Shown here piece by piece: positions 50,570 to 63,408 of a stretch of DNA of 64,000 nt (position 1 is the stretch's first letter; each line of letters opens with the position of its first letter). The notes under the pieces were generated by a model that was not told the origin of the DNA, did not search any database, and saw nothing but the letters and a program-made list of their open reading frames with translations. The translations under genes and the position numbers were made by a program. Location of the stretch: the NCBI RefSeq assembly GCF_041381155.1, contig NC_091134.1, forward strand, positions 42,739,338 through 42,803,337. Direction: 5' to 3'. This stretch comes from Argopecten irradians (lineage: Eukaryota > Mollusca > Bivalvia > Pectinida > Pectinidae).

Positions 50570-51360
50570 CTTTGAATCGATAAATTCAAAATTGTTTATA
50601 TGATGACATGTTGTGCCAGGCTATGTATATATTTGACAATTACTTAAAACATGATTCATTGAATAAGTTGCGATGTAATTATAATTGATGTCGACCAGGA
50701 AATGTACCAGTCTAAATTTTGGAGGAATATTGCATGTAAAGTGAATTGACTATATTGAGTTAAAGAGAGTTATTTCATGCCAAACAACTAGTCAGTCTGA
50801 TGCATTGAAATAGAAATTAATTCAATAAACATGTTACTATTTTTCACTTTTTTTTAGACAATGCACATGTTTCAAGACCTTAACTCTTCCACTTTGTTAA
50901 AAATCCTTTGAATCAGATTATCTCCCTTGATCGATTTCTTATGACAAGTGTACATTTGCCATGATATGACGTTTTTTTTCCTCTTTTTAATTAAAAAATG
51001 AATGTAAATAAAATAAATTGATAAAAGATATGGATGAGTTTAATTTTAAAATATGATTGTTTGCTGAAAATTTGACTTTAATATTAATACAAAATATTCA
51101 TGATTGAAGTTTTATCGTTGTTATGTTGTTGTTTTTGTATTTCCTGTAAGGTGAGAAAATCGCCTTGAATTTGCTCAGGAGGTTTCCCAAAGTTAGACAG
51201 CATATTTGAAAATATTTTTGGACCAAAAAAAATTTTTTTTTTTTTTAAATCAACAATTCAGCCCTAGACGTCAGTAGAATATCAAACAATACAGCATGAC
51301 AATCGGTCGAATCGGTTGTTCCGAATAAACGAAAACGGGCCTGGAGTATCGATGATGACC
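50570..51360. other. Spacer between the piggyBac gene and the second foldback element
   Basis: AT-rich with a poly-T run of about 14 bases near 51233-51246. CCTGGAGTATCGATGATG at 51341-51358 resembles the end of the Mutator-like MITE at 26.6 kb and may be a relic. No gene. Confidence 0.35.
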
Positions 51361-51366
51361 GTAACC

Positions 51367-54300
51367 AATGGGGACAACCTACGTCATCGGAAGTGATATC
51401 GGGCACACAAAAACAATGAAAAAACGCCCGCTTCAAGATGAAAAATCGGCTGAAATTATGACATAAAAGCAATGCATTTTCTAAACCTATCGCGCGTCAA
51501 AGACAGTGTATTGTTAGAGACTCTGTGAAACTATAAGATATCGTCAAACTAGCTCAGATAATGCAAACACCTCGACACAATATTTTTTGACAGCAGGGAT
51601 ATCGGTCACATTTTATTCAATAAAACGTAACAAGTTGTAAAAAAATAAATTTTGCTGCCACAAAACCGTCCCGTTTACTAATATGTAATATATGACTATT
51701 GAAAGAAAATATTTCATTCATTATATCTTCTAGTGGAGAAACATAGACGATGCTTAATTAGAAATTATGAAAGTGATATCGGTCACACTTAGAATTTTAG
51801 GGGTAACGGTCACATCCAAAATTACGAAAACTGAATAATACAGCATTGTACATGTAGTCGTTATTTACGCATTCATGCAACTCCAGTGGAAAAGTGCCAA
51901 TACACTTTTATTGAATTAGAGACTCTGTGAAACTATTAGAAATCGTCAAACTAGCTCAAATAATGCAAACACCTCGACACAATATTTTTCGACAGCAGGG
52001 ATATCGGTCACATTTTTTCACAAACACGTTATAAGTTGTAAATAAACAAATTTTGCTGTCACAAAACTGTCCCGTTTACTAAAGTGTAATATATGAATGT
52101 TGAAAGAAAATATTTCAATCGTTATATCTGCTAGTGGAGAAACATAGACGGTGCTTTATTAGAAAATTATAAAAGGGATATTGGTCACACTTAGAACTTT
52201 AGGGGTAACGGTCGCATCCAAAGTAACTACTAAAACTGAATATAACAGCATTGTACATGTAGTCGTTATTTAAGCAGCATGCGACTCCAGTGGATACGCC
52301 GCAAAAAATACCTTTATTGAATTTATCTGATCTTGAAAGACGACTTTTAACCCACTATCAGCAAATGGTTGGCGAGCAATTGAAATCGCCTTTCGTCCAT
52401 TGCTCGTCATCCGTTCGTTTTTTGTTTCGACAGCGTGGCTATCGGTCACAATTTATTCACTCAAAATATGTCAGGTGTAAATTTCGTAACTTTATTGTTA
52501 TTTACTGATATAAATTACCTTATATTTCAAGTAGTAACTATAGTTCATTTTATCCGCTTCAAAAGTGACGTACCTGTATAATTGGCGTTTTGTTGTTTTT
52601 GAAAAGAATGTCGTTCACATGGTAACGGTCAAATCCAAAGTTTTTGAAATGGTTTGTCGCTTCGTAAAGATTGCTGAAATATTGCAGTTTTATTTTCCTT
52701 ATCTAATCATTCAAGAGGAAATACTACCGAGATACATGAAACATCATTAACTATTATCGTAACTATTTTTTGCTGAATACTTTGGTTATTCGTACACTGT
52801 ATATTGTTTTGTTTCTGTCTATACATGTATTTGTACATACCCATTTGTTCTTGCATTGCCTTTGCGTGGAATGCTTGCTGAAGCAAAGTGGAACTGGGGA
52901 AACCCTTACCAAGACAAATTACATCTCCATGTAGTACCATTGTACTATTTTGAAGTACGTTTCTGTGTTAAAGTAATTATAATTTAAAAACTTCGCAGTG
53001 ACAATATATAAGAAACTACATAAAACTTAAAGATGTAAAGGCATCCGATGTAAACAAAAGGAAAACCACACTGATCTATAAGCAACAGAGATACGTGAAT
53101 ACATGATAGACAGGATCACTGAGGGTTTTTAGCTGATAGCGTTTGTACAATTCTTCATGACAGTTCACTGATAGTTTCTCCAAAGATTTTCAACTCAATA
53201 ATTTGCTTTATACAAATAAACACACAATAACGATTGAAAAGGTAAATAGAATATATCTTAACAACAATATCACAAATGATCATACGCAAACAAATTATAA
53301 AAAAGCAAATCAGTCGATAACAAGAGGCCCAGGAAATATCGTGACGTCTACCATTGGATTTGCAAATAAGTCAATTTGATATGTGGGTCCAATATCTTTA
53401 GCGCTTCATGTTGAATTAGCCGATGTCCAGTTGGCATTCATGCTCTCCTAATTTTCAACTGGACGCATTTTCATTTGATAACAATTGTATGATAACATTT
53501 AAAGATATTTGCATATCTAAGGAAAAAAGCAATATCGTCAAGGACGAAACAACTATAGTTTATGTGATCGATGGCACACAAATTATGACGTTACATGAAA
53601 ATAGGCGGATAGCAGATCATGCACCCCTGAATGTCAAATGCACTTGGTAAGTATTAATAGTGGGGTTGCAGTGAAAAAGTAAATATATCTACATGTATAT
53701 GAATGCTATTAAGCACTGTGGTAGTCAAAAATTTCCAAGATAGCCAAATATTCATTATTTTGTAATATTATCTGTCCCAAAAATGAGCATTAATAAATAC
53801 AACCCTATGACATAAATGAATATCAAAATATCTATATCAAACAAGATATTTGATAATTGTATGTCTACATGGCAACGAACTTCAAGTTGTCGACTACCGC
53901 GCTTTAATTGGTGCATTATGCACAACTATGGTAAAGAGAGAGATAGTACTTAAAAAATTCCAGAAAGGTCCATTAAGTACATAAAATATGGGTAATAACT
54001 CCTATATGAAAACCAAAGATGACTACCAGTTGGCCATTGTGTCAATGGATCGGTCCCAAAATGAAATATGCATAACTATGCTCACATGTGGAATTTGAAC
54101 CATAGCAGCAAGTTCCATTATTAGAATCAAGAAATATGACTTTCTAAACATGGAATTTAAAATAGATCCTTAATACTCTCTGGCAAATACATGTATTTGT
54201 ATCGAAATAAATATTGTTTTCTTGTTTCACATCTCGATTTCTGATTGATCCCGAAATATTTTATACATAACTGGATCTACATATGAAACCCCTCCAGGAC

Positions 54301-54971
54301 TTTCAGAGAAATAACAGAAACAAAAGACGGATGGATGACAATGGGGGAAAGGTTTTTTTTATAGCTCGCCAACCATTTGCTGATAATCGGTTAAAAAGTC
54401 ATCTTTCAAGATCAGATAAATTCAATAAAAGTGTATTGGCGCTTTTCCACTGGAGTTGCATGAATGCGTAAATAACGACTACATTGTACAATGCTGTATT
54501 ATTCAGTTTTCGTAATTTTGGATGTGACCGTTACCCCTAAAATTCTAAGTGTGACCGATATCACTTTCATAATTTCTAATTAAGCACCGTCTATGTTTCT
54601 CCACTAGAAGATATAATGAATGAAATATTTTCTTTCTATAGTCATATATTACATATTAGTAAACGGGACGGTTTTGTGGCAGCAAAATTTATTTTTTTAC
54701 AACTTGTTACGTTTTATTGAATAAATATGTGACCGATATCCCTGCTGTCAAAAAATATTGTGTCGAGGTGTTTGCATTATCTGAGCTAGTTTGACGATAT
54801 CTTATACGTTTCACAGAATCTCTAACAATACACTGTCTTTGACGCGCGATAGGTTTAGAAAATGCATTGCTTTTATGTCATAATTTCAGCCGATTTTCAT
54901 CTTGAAGCGGGCGTTTTTTCATTGTTTTTGTGTGCCCGATATCACTTCCGATGACGTAGGTTGTCCCCATT
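51367..54971. mobile_element. Second foldback-like element with long composite inverted arms, 3.6 kb
   Basis: The arms match in inverted orientation from AATGGGGACAACCTACGTCA (51367) and its complement ending at 54971, over about 570 bp on the right (54400-54971). The left arm is longer because a unit of about 405 bp is tandemly repeated (from 51513, from 51918, and a degenerate third copy near 52423-52650). Each unit carries GATATCGGTCACA and TAACGGTCACATCC motifs. The centre (52740-54280) has no gene, only degenerate pearl-type repeat. No transposase is encoded. The open frames at 52290 and 54283 are the same arm sequence read from opposite sides. Confidence 0.65.
53325..54270. repeat. Degenerate pearl-type repeat inside the second foldback element
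   Basis: ACAAGAGGCCCAGGAAATAT near 53321 resembles a pearl head. ATCGGTCCCAAAATGAAATA and ATGCATAACTATG near 54047-54080 match the unit of the 21.7-kb element with several changes. No intact tandem core. Confidence 0.4.
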
Positions 54972-54974
54972 CCC

Positions 54975-57165
54975 GTATCAGGTATAAAATGATCCCCGTA
55001 AACTGTATGGAAAGAATTAGCTTTAACTCTAATATTTAGTTAAAAACAATAAAAAAACTGTATTACTCGAACTAATTCAATACATTTAATAGCAGATATT
55101 GTTAGAATGTTAGTTATACTAATGATACGGTAAAGTAATATAGTAAACAGAAATAACGTATCTCGTTTAAATTTGGTAACGTACCTGTCATATTTTGGTA
55201 ACGGAGACTGTACTTTTGTACGTTTCAACCTTAATTTGAGTGAACTTGGTTTCATTTGCTACAATTTGTTTTTACAGACTAGATATGGTCAGAAAATGTA
55301 AGATTTAGGGTTGTTTGTGCAATCAAGTAATCGACGGTGACTGATACGTTTTTTCTCAGGTGAAGAAGGCGAGGACAATACAAAGAATTATTCTTACAGA
55401 TAAGGACGTTTTCTTTGATGCATTTTGACGAATTTATGAAATAGAAAACATAATATCCTTTCCAGATTTCTACAGTCATATATAAGTATGGATGTAACAT
55501 ATACGTTACTGTTTTAAAGTAGGATTTTAATGTCCTATAGAGTAATTTGTGATTTAAACCAATACAAAATTTCTGACATGGTATCTGGATGCAGATAAAG
55601 GCACTTTTGATAATAAGAAAAATATAGAAACCACAATAACATTGTACTATTTAATTTACTATGAAACAATACGAACACACTTATGAATCAATACAAACCA
55701 ATATTCACAAATGAACATTTCATAACTGCAATTGGATAAAGACAAGTTGCGTTTTGAGACGGACAAATGGCTTTGAATGGAAAGAAAAGTCCAACAAAGC
55801 AAAAATTCTTGAATAAGGTTTAAGGATCAAGCTTTTCTTCCCTGCTCCACGGCTGTTGTAAGCGATATTAGTTCGGCTGTTGTTACATTATTTGTGTGTG
55901 TGTATTGACTTTTATATAGTGTCCAAAGGCAAGGTGAAACTCGCTAGTTTAACTAATGTGCCTTGGCAATAAAGAAGATCTGTCTAGTATACTTAATTTG
56001 CTATTACCAAACGGGTTAAAATACACTTGGAGTATTCAAAGGGTCCAAAAACCTGCGTTATTTCCAAAATAAAGATGCTCACCACATGAGTGAGGCGGGG
56101 TTCCGTTTTTCATTCGAAATGACACTAGGGTTGTAAATCTAGTCTCTTCTAATCTCTAAGCCCATCAGCGTCTTGTTTTATATCATTATATGACCTTATA
56201 TTCCTGTTAATATCGGTGGAGCCCTGCACATTTTTATGGATTCCATACTTTAGGCTAAGTAGCTAGCGTCAAATCTGTGACTGGGTGGTCTACTTATGTA
56301 TTTTCACGAAAATTAATGTTCAACTAAGTCATGTTGTCATGCTCAAGAAAGAAAGGGGAGAAAAAGGGTTTGAAGCCCGATTTGTTCAAAAGGTTGTAAC
56401 AAATGTAGCTATTAGATTAAATCATGATCTTAATCAATTCAAGTTTATAAATTGTCGTTAAACTGTAGGCCTAATTTCACAGTGATTAACCCATAACCAT
56501 CTGTGAAGTATAAATTTATGTTAAAATGTGGCCTTGTTCACGAAAAAGTATACTCGTGGCCTTTTGTGTACTTTCTACGCAAAGAGGACCGACTAAAATT
56601 TTGTAGTAGGTTGAATAAATGTACATGCACTCAATGATTTATCTTCGTAATGTAAAATAAATCAGCGATGCCGCATAGCGATATTATCCGAAACATATAT
56701 ATACAGAAATTGGAAACTCCTTCTTTGCCTTTGTTGATAGGCAGAGGGACCTCCGGTTTATAGGCATTTTCCATTGGCTATCTACTTTTAGGTGTATTCT
56801 TTAAAACATTATATCTCTGCGTCAATACAAAGTTAAACATTATATTATGGTTTGCTATGACCAAATGACCCAATTATTACGAATTAATTAATGTGACGCT
56901 GTTCACAAACATATATACATAGAGCTCTATGTTTCTGATGATAGATAAAGAAAATAACTTATATGAATCTAACATCCAAAATCAACTAATCTACAAAACT
57001 CTCAGGACAATTTACAAAAATGTGAGAAGCTCTGGATCCAATGGAGGAAATGACGCTGTTTCCACAAACTTAGCATCGTCATTTTGATTTTCTAAACCTA
57101 CCAGCCAGCAAGGTGAAAAACACGCACAAAAGAAAAATCACAATGTTTTGCTAAGGAATTATCAT
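54975..57165. other. AT-rich stretch without recognised genes
   Basis: No gene with splice support and no clear repeat. A short CA/GT-rich tract lies near 55890. Confidence 0.35.
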
Positions 57166-57168
57166 TAT

Positions 57169-57231
57169 CTATTTTTTTTTTTTTTTTGATTTTTTTTTGG
57201 GGGGGGGGGGGGGGGGGGGGGGAGGGGGGGT
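57169..57231. repeat. Poly-T tract followed by a poly-G tract
   Basis: About 25 T interrupted by GA, then about 25 G followed by AGGGGGGG. The pure G run could form a G-quadruplex, but long G runs next to T runs are also a typical assembly or base-calling weak spot. Confidence 0.7.
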
Positions 57232-57499
57232 TCAAATTGGATGCTGTTTTTATACATTTTTTTTTTTTTACAAAAACAACAGTTGTTTTATTTCAACTGG
57301 TCAAATTAAGAAATAATTTTCTTTTTATAGATTTTATATCTATGGAAATAGTAGGAAACGTAACTTACCCTGTTACATGCCTCTTTTATTGCCCATTTCG
57401 GAAAAAAATGTTTGTGTTTGTTTGTTTTTTTTTCACTCAAGAGACTTAAAACCAACCAGCACGTGGACGCAAAACAGAAAAAAAACACAACAACAATGG

Positions 57500-60225
57500 T
57501 CTTATGGCACAGTACTGTAGATTGACACTCTAAACTATGTTAGCACAAGAAATGAATGGATTTCAAAACTTAAGATCTTATTTAATTTTTGGTTTATATA
57601 TCGTTCAAATAATTAATTATTCTTTACGTTTTTAGATCAGTCGATCTTTCCTTTCGGGGCGTAAAGGGGTTTTCCCACGTCTAAAAAAGTGGTGGGTACC
57701 AGCGAACGGATATATGTAGATTTGACCAATCAAAAAAAATCATCATTGCGTTACACCGCTACCGTACCTAGTTGAGCGGAGCGCACAGCCTGGGCGGAGG
57801 AGTAGAGAACTACCGGGATAGGGAACCTGTCTATACTATTCTGTAGGTGCATTTTTTTATAGGAGGTTACCTCCCTTATCACCCACAGGTGCCGCTTTTG
57901 TAACATTACTATTTATTTCTTTTATTGTCTGTCCTTTTTTCCCAAACACTTTTGCAATCATTATCTAAAAGTACCATTCTCTTGAGCACTAATATCATTA
58001 AGAAATATAAATAGGAGTTGGTGCTTCGGGAGAGTTAAATTTAAGAAGTTTAGTTTTATGTGGACGTCACTTACAGTTTAAATCACATTGATAACCAATC
58101 ATATGGACTTATTGTTTGTACAGAAAGGAATTACCTCCGAAAATCACGATAGGAATAAAGATAGGTACCCTAACCTCCTCTTAATTCTTATCTCTAACAG
58201 GTGAGATAGAGAGTAACGCTTGCTGAGTCTTTGTAGCTTGCTACAAAAAAACTGCATTTTAGAAGTTTGTTTTGCCTTTTAACCTTAACCCCTCTCTATT
58301 TCATTATTACATGTTATGTTTTAATTATCTTATTCCTGTTTTTCCATGATGAATGAATTACAAAGTTTTTTTTGTGTTTCGTAATCAAACGGATCACCTA
58401 AAATCAACATGGATGTCCTGGTTCGTGAGCTGGAAATAACAGGTTTACACTATGGTCCATCCTCGTCTATTGGTAATTTAAAATTAACTGATTTTATATC
58501 TTCATTAATCAATCATGGAGATGGCCAATCAAATCTTGTAATTGACATCCACCTCTTGTCATAGTAAACGTTCAGTAATTGTAGGCCTACTCCCTTACCA
58601 GTTACTTCTGCTTTGGAATCTTAGTGACGTTATCAGGCCTATATTTGATTATAGATTAGCCATACACATGAAAATGAGTTTCTACTAGTTTCAGAATATC
58701 TTTTTATTGACAGGTCAAAATATAAAACTTCATAACAGTGAAATTCCTCTACTAGATCTATAACTAAGTTTACTGAACTCATTTAGGCTGAAAGGCATGG
58801 CATGACAAAGTTTACATTTTTGGACTGAAACATTTTGGCTGAAAGCTGCATCAAAGGGAAGCTTGTCTTGGCATTGTATAGATGCCTCTCTTGATCTAGC
58901 ATGGCACGTATGTAGATAGTACAGTCAAAACCAGTCTATAACAGACCACTGGAAGGGGAGACCGAAAATACTGTCACCTATAGACAGGTTGCCCCTTTGA
59001 TTAACGAAAAGGTTGGGGACTATTTCATGTCAAACCAGCGAAGTCAGTAAATAAAACACAAAGTATATTTATGCAAAACCAACTTGCTATAGGATATTTA
59101 TTATATAATTACATGCATTATTTAAGAAACATATTGGTGTCAATATATTTCCGTTGCTTTGTGTTACGTTTTTATTTTTTAATGTTAGGATGGCGGCTCT
59201 CAAATGCAAGCGGAAAATTTCGCATAAATATACAAAATCAACTCGGTTTCATACACACCTGTGTAGAAAGATTTTTTTCAGCTAGGAAGAAAAATAATCT
59301 CCTTATTACTGAAATTGACATTGTCTGGAACTTATATAATGCAAGATTATTTTTTTTTTTTTACGTGAAAATGTGAAGAGTGTTATATTTTGGAACATCG
59401 ACTTTGTCGCCGCCAAGTAGTATGTATTGTTTTCCCGTGGGGTGTAAACAGTTTAGGACGGATTGAATCCTTGGGGACTGAAAGATCAATATGGGAGGGC
59501 ATTATTTTTCTCACATATATAACGCGTTCCACTAACTATTTAACAATCACAATGCAAGGTACACTTAATCACACTCGGTTGCATTTCTGCCATGTATTGG
59601 GACCGTAGTTTTTTATAAACACATCGATGTATACCCGGCTTACACGTCGGTGCGAATTAATCCGACTGAATCCCAAAATCATGAAGAAATCGAAACGTAA
59701 ATTTTTTAGGCCTATTTGAAAATAGGTTTTAAGTACAGACCATTTCTTAGTAGTATTACATTGCTAATTATCGACATTGAATAACGGAACACATTAAATT
59801 AAAACGGCATTGTTTTATGTTGCCTACCGTATAAATCCTAGTTATTGGTATCAAAATCTCACTTTATTACGTGAGCTTTTCATTGCCACAAGGCACGCTT
59901 GCGACCAAAAAAACATATTTTCAGTCTTGGATAGGCTTAAACGGTCGGTTATTAATTTCTTAAATACTTTCCATCATGTCAAGTGGCCTTGCAGATAATA
60001 TTAGTACATCAAATGTTACGACGCTAGGTTAATGAAAACCATACAGTTCCTGTATAAACAAATCAAAAGCTCGGGCTTCCAGTAAATGGCTGCCAATTTG
60101 ACTACTAATGAGAGTTAATTACCGTAAGTTAGGTCAAAGGGACGCTACTACCACACACCCACTGTACTCGAATCTCGAAAAAAGTCGAGATGCTCAGCGG
60201 ACCGGTCGTCTATACAATTTTGTAC
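57500..60225. other. Mostly non-coding AT-rich stretch
   Basis: No convincing gene. TACAGTCAAAACCAGTCTAT at about 58919 looks like a single pogo-type terminus with no partner visible. The rest is unremarkable. Confidence 0.35.
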
Positions 60226-60753
60226 ATGGGGTATAGGTTACAGGGTACTGCAGTACAGGGTGACGTACTGACGAGTACAGGGTAACGGGGTGTCAGTTCG
60301 ATACCAGGTGTTCAGCAACACAGGGCGACGTGTTACTTGAACAATGAGACAAGGTTTGCCAAAGCACTCGGTGCCGCGGTAAAAGGGTGACTCGGTATTG
60401 TAGTCACAGGTGTCTCGGTATAGGTGTCGTGATAATGTGTACTTTGTACACGAGGAACTGACTGTCATAGTGAAGCAGCCTCTTTACTTAGACCTGTGGT
60501 ATTGAAGATACAGGGTGCTCAAGGTGATTCAGTTGTTGTATTTACCAGGTGTAAATGAATCGGATCATGGTTGTTAACATGTGATTATGAGTCAAGTAGA
60601 CTAGCCATTTATTTGTATATATTGTTGGCAGTATTTAGTTTGTTGTGTTTAACAAGTGCCTGGGTCCAAGATAGAACTTGGTAACGGACCGTACTACAGT
60701 TGTAGTTGCAGTACAGAGTAGCAACAGGCATAGTCGGTCACGCGACCGTTACA
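60226..60753 (+). repeat. Truncated 5' LTR
   Basis: Corresponds to the last 528 or so bases of the 3' LTR with few differences. The upstream flank (before 60226) is unrelated to LTR sequence, marking the truncation point. Confidence 0.7.
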
Positions 60754-60885
60754 GAAATTGGTGGCAGCGTTGTGGGATCCAGTCACTGTTATTAATATAT
60801 ACTTGCGCAGTGTTAGGGTTTGATAGTTTGCAGTGTTCTAGTTTTATTATAGTTTTATTGTGTCTATTGGTTCATTCAGTATATC

Positions 60886-61410
60886 ATGATGTCTGATATT
60901 AATCTGACAAAGGAGATTGCAGAGTTAGATGCTAGGTTAGAGGCATTGAGGGAAAACAGCATTAGGTTTATGTCGCAATCAACTCCAGTGTCTAGTAAAC
61001 AGGGAAAAGGTAGCAGTCCTCAGGATTCTGGATTCACTAGTACACGGTCTTCTGTAAAGGGTGATGGATACCAACATGTGAGCAGTACTAGGGACCGGCG
61101 GCCATCTGTGAGGTTTGATGATGACCCTGTTATCACAGGTGGTCATGATGAGGTTAGACTAGAGTCACAGAGGACAAGACGCGATGACAGCGAGAGAAGA
61201 TATACCAGTATATCTGACACCCTACCGGATGTATACAGTGTCAGCGACAATGTTACAACGCGGATGAAGAAAGCTAGAGATCTAGACCGCAGGATGGATT
61301 TACAAGATGAGGCTGTCTGTGTGAAGCAGAGACCCTTGACTAACTACACGAAGCCTGTGACATATGAAGAGACAGTATCCTGGCTGGAATCACGGATGTA
61401 TGATTTGTAA
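60886..61410 (+). CDS. gag-like open frame of the LTR element
   Basis: The 174-codon frame starts MMSDINLTKEIAELDARLEA with a short coiled coil, continues Ser/Arg/Asp-rich and ends TYEETVSWLESRMYDL. Its position just after the LTR and primer-site-like motif, and its charged character, suit the N-terminal part of a Gag. There is no zinc knuckle and no polymerase motif follows. I do not recognise a close family. It could be a cut-down Gag retained in a non-autonomous element. Confidence 0.5.
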   Translation: MMSDINLTKEIAELDARLEALRENSIRFMSQSTPVSSKQGKGSSPQDSGFTSTRSSVKGDGYQHVSSTRDRRPSVRFDDDPVITGGHDEVRLESQRTRRDDSERRYTSISDTLPDVYSVSDNVTTRMKKARDLDRRMDLQDEAVCVKQRPLTNYTKPVTYEETVSWLESRMYDL

Positions 61411-61469
61411 TAGTTAATAGGCAATGCGGGACTCATTGAATCGGAGGCATGGGTAATGAAGCGAATGAT

Positions 61470-62371
61470 TGTAATGTAAGATATTTTGATTAGAGTTATT
61501 CCCCTTGATTTCCGGAAGTTTATAATGATTCTTTAATTAATTAATGACTAATCAATGTGCAGGTCTGGAATATTGTAAATAGTTTCTAATTTTACAGTTA
61601 CATGTAGGAAAGATATATTAGCAAAATAAAAGTTGATTACTGTTGAAATAAATAAGTATTTAATTATTGAAATTCTGTATACCAGGAATAATTTACTGAT
61701 TCTAAGTTAAGTAGTTCAGCATGATCGTCAATGGGGAGCACGTTGTAAGAGGCGAATCTCTGCTTCGGCAAGATTCTGTCGGTGACCAAGCTGAATAAGT
61801 TTGGGCCCAGCTGAGTAAGTTGGGGTTCCACTGTTGCTACCACTATGGGGTATAGGTTACAGAGTACTGCAGTACAGGGTGACGTACTAACGAGTACAGG
61901 GTAACGGGGTGTCAGTTCGATACCAGGTGTTCAGGAACACAAAGCGACGTGTTGCTTGAACAATGAGACAAGGTTTGCCAAAGCACTCGGTGCCGCGGTA
62001 AAAGGGTGACTCGGTATTGTAGTCACATGTGTCTCGGTATAGGTGTCGTGATACTGTGTACTTTGTACACGAGGAACTGACTGTCATAGTGAAGCAGCCT
62101 CTTTACTTAGACCTGTGGTATTGAAGATACAGGGTGCTCAAGGTGATTCAGTTGTTGTATTTACCAGGTGTAAATGAATCGGATCATGGTTGTTAGCATG
62201 TGATTATGAGTCAAGTAGACTAGCCATTTATTTGTATATATTGTTGGCAGTATTTAGTTTGTTGTGTTTAACAGTGCCTGGGTCCAAGATAGAACTTGGT
62301 AACGGACCGTACTACAGTTGTAGTTGCAGTACAGAGTAGCAACAGGCATAGTCGGTCACGCGACCGTTACA
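61470..62371 (+). repeat. Complete 3' LTR, about 902 bp
   Basis: Begins TGTAATGTAAG and ends CGTTACA, so the tips are short inverted repeats (TGTAA/TTACA). The same sequence in reverse, incomplete, is at 20970-21672. The open frame on the minus strand (62087-61887) recurs in all copies and is not a gene. Confidence 0.7.
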
Positions 62372-62507
62372 AAACCATTGACAACGTAATAACATAATTT
62401 TGCTTTAAAATGCTATTGAAGCTCATTGCTCTTCATTAAGGACATATACAAACCCAACAAACAAAATCACATGAAGTATTTGCATTTTCCAGGCCTAGTT
62501 TGATGCG

Positions 62508-62840
62508 ATGGCCAACAAAGCAATGCGTCGGCCTGTGTGGTTTTCTCTGAGAAAGATGATACAAAGAAGACATTTTAATGGGGAATTCAATACATTAGTT
62601 TTGTGCCCATCCCAAAATAGTGACATCTCTGTCAACAAGGTCCGCGGGAGACCAGCTATGACCAGATATCTAGCATCACCCGTTGGCTGCCAACAATTAC
62701 ACACTTCTGAAGTTGTACACGCTTGTGTTTACCATGATAACAAAGATACGGGACAAACATACCGATACATTCTCACCTCAGTCCCACATAACCCGGAAGT
62801 TCCAAGAACCATCTGGAATGTTGCTAAGTCTGGCTTGTAA
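62508..62840 (+). CDS. Hypothetical 110-residue protein or terminal exon
   Basis: ATG at 62508 opens a 110-codon frame starting MANKAMRRPVWFSLRKMIQR and ending PRTIWNVAKSGL. A tgcattttccag acceptor sits 15 nt upstream, and an AATAAA-type signal lies about 55 nt after the stop (near 62894). That layout suits a last exon. I recognise no domain, and an overlapping frame on the opposite strand shows that chance length is possible. Confidence 0.3.
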   Translation: MANKAMRRPVWFSLRKMIQRRHFNGEFNTLVLCPSQNSDISVNKVRGRPAMTRYLASPVGCQQLHTSEVVHACVYHDNKDTGQTYRYILTSVPHNPEVPRTIWNVAKSGL

Positions 62841-62899
62841 ATTGTTTCACCCTTCCCCGTAATCTGTTTACAGTGGAATATAAATACAGTCCAATAAAG

Positions 62900-63400
62900 G
62901 GATTAAAGGATTAAAAACTGGAGATGTCGGGCAACCGGCTATCTAGCACGAGATGCAACTTTGGTGTGAGATATGAGAGACGTGTGTGTTTTTTTTATCT
63001 CCTGTAAATCAGTTGCTTCGCACCGGAATTTTACATCCTATACTGTTATCGCCCGTGTCAAGACCGGACACCTTCACTTTCAAAAGAAATTGATTCTAAA
63101 ACAACTAGTTACAATTGGAATGATGGTGTCGAGGGTAACGACAGGGGAGACCTAAGCTAGCCATTTGTCCTATTTATACGCCGACAAAGTGACATATAGG
63201 ACAGATTGTGCGATTACTGTAAAGTAAAGTTGTATGCACTTGTGTTTTCGATTACTGAATTTTTGGCTGTTACCGAAGCTTAAATAAAATAAAAGAAAAA
63301 CGTCATGGTAAAATGACACACGAAAAAAAAAATCGAAAACAAAATTTATGTCAATCATACAATCATAGCGAATATACACACAGAGGAATTACTGTGAACA
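62900..63400. other. Spacer without recognised genes
   Basis: No gene or element recognised. Short open frames here lack supporting signals. Confidence 0.3.
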
Positions 63401-63408
63401 TAGTTTAC

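Larger units (their letters stand above)
60226..62371 (+). mobile_element. LTR retrotransposon, 5' LTR truncated, internal region reduced to a gag-like frame
   Basis: The sequence from ATGGGGTATAGGTTAC to CGCGACCGTTACA occurs at 60226-60753 and again at 61845-62371. The 3' LTR extends back to TGTAATG at 61470, giving a full LTR of about 902 bp with TG...CA ends, so the 5' copy lacks its first 375 or so bases. After the 5' LTR, TGGTGGCAGCG at about 60759 is placed like a primer binding site. Only about 700 bp lie between the LTRs, so protease, reverse transcriptase and integrase are absent. It is a deleted or naturally non-autonomous element, related to the fragment at 20970-21685. Confidence 0.75.

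Noticed and set aside
54283..54471. 62-codon frame ending NKSVLALFHWSCMNA.
   Set aside because: It is the reverse of the frame near 52290, both lying in foldback arms; not an independent gene.
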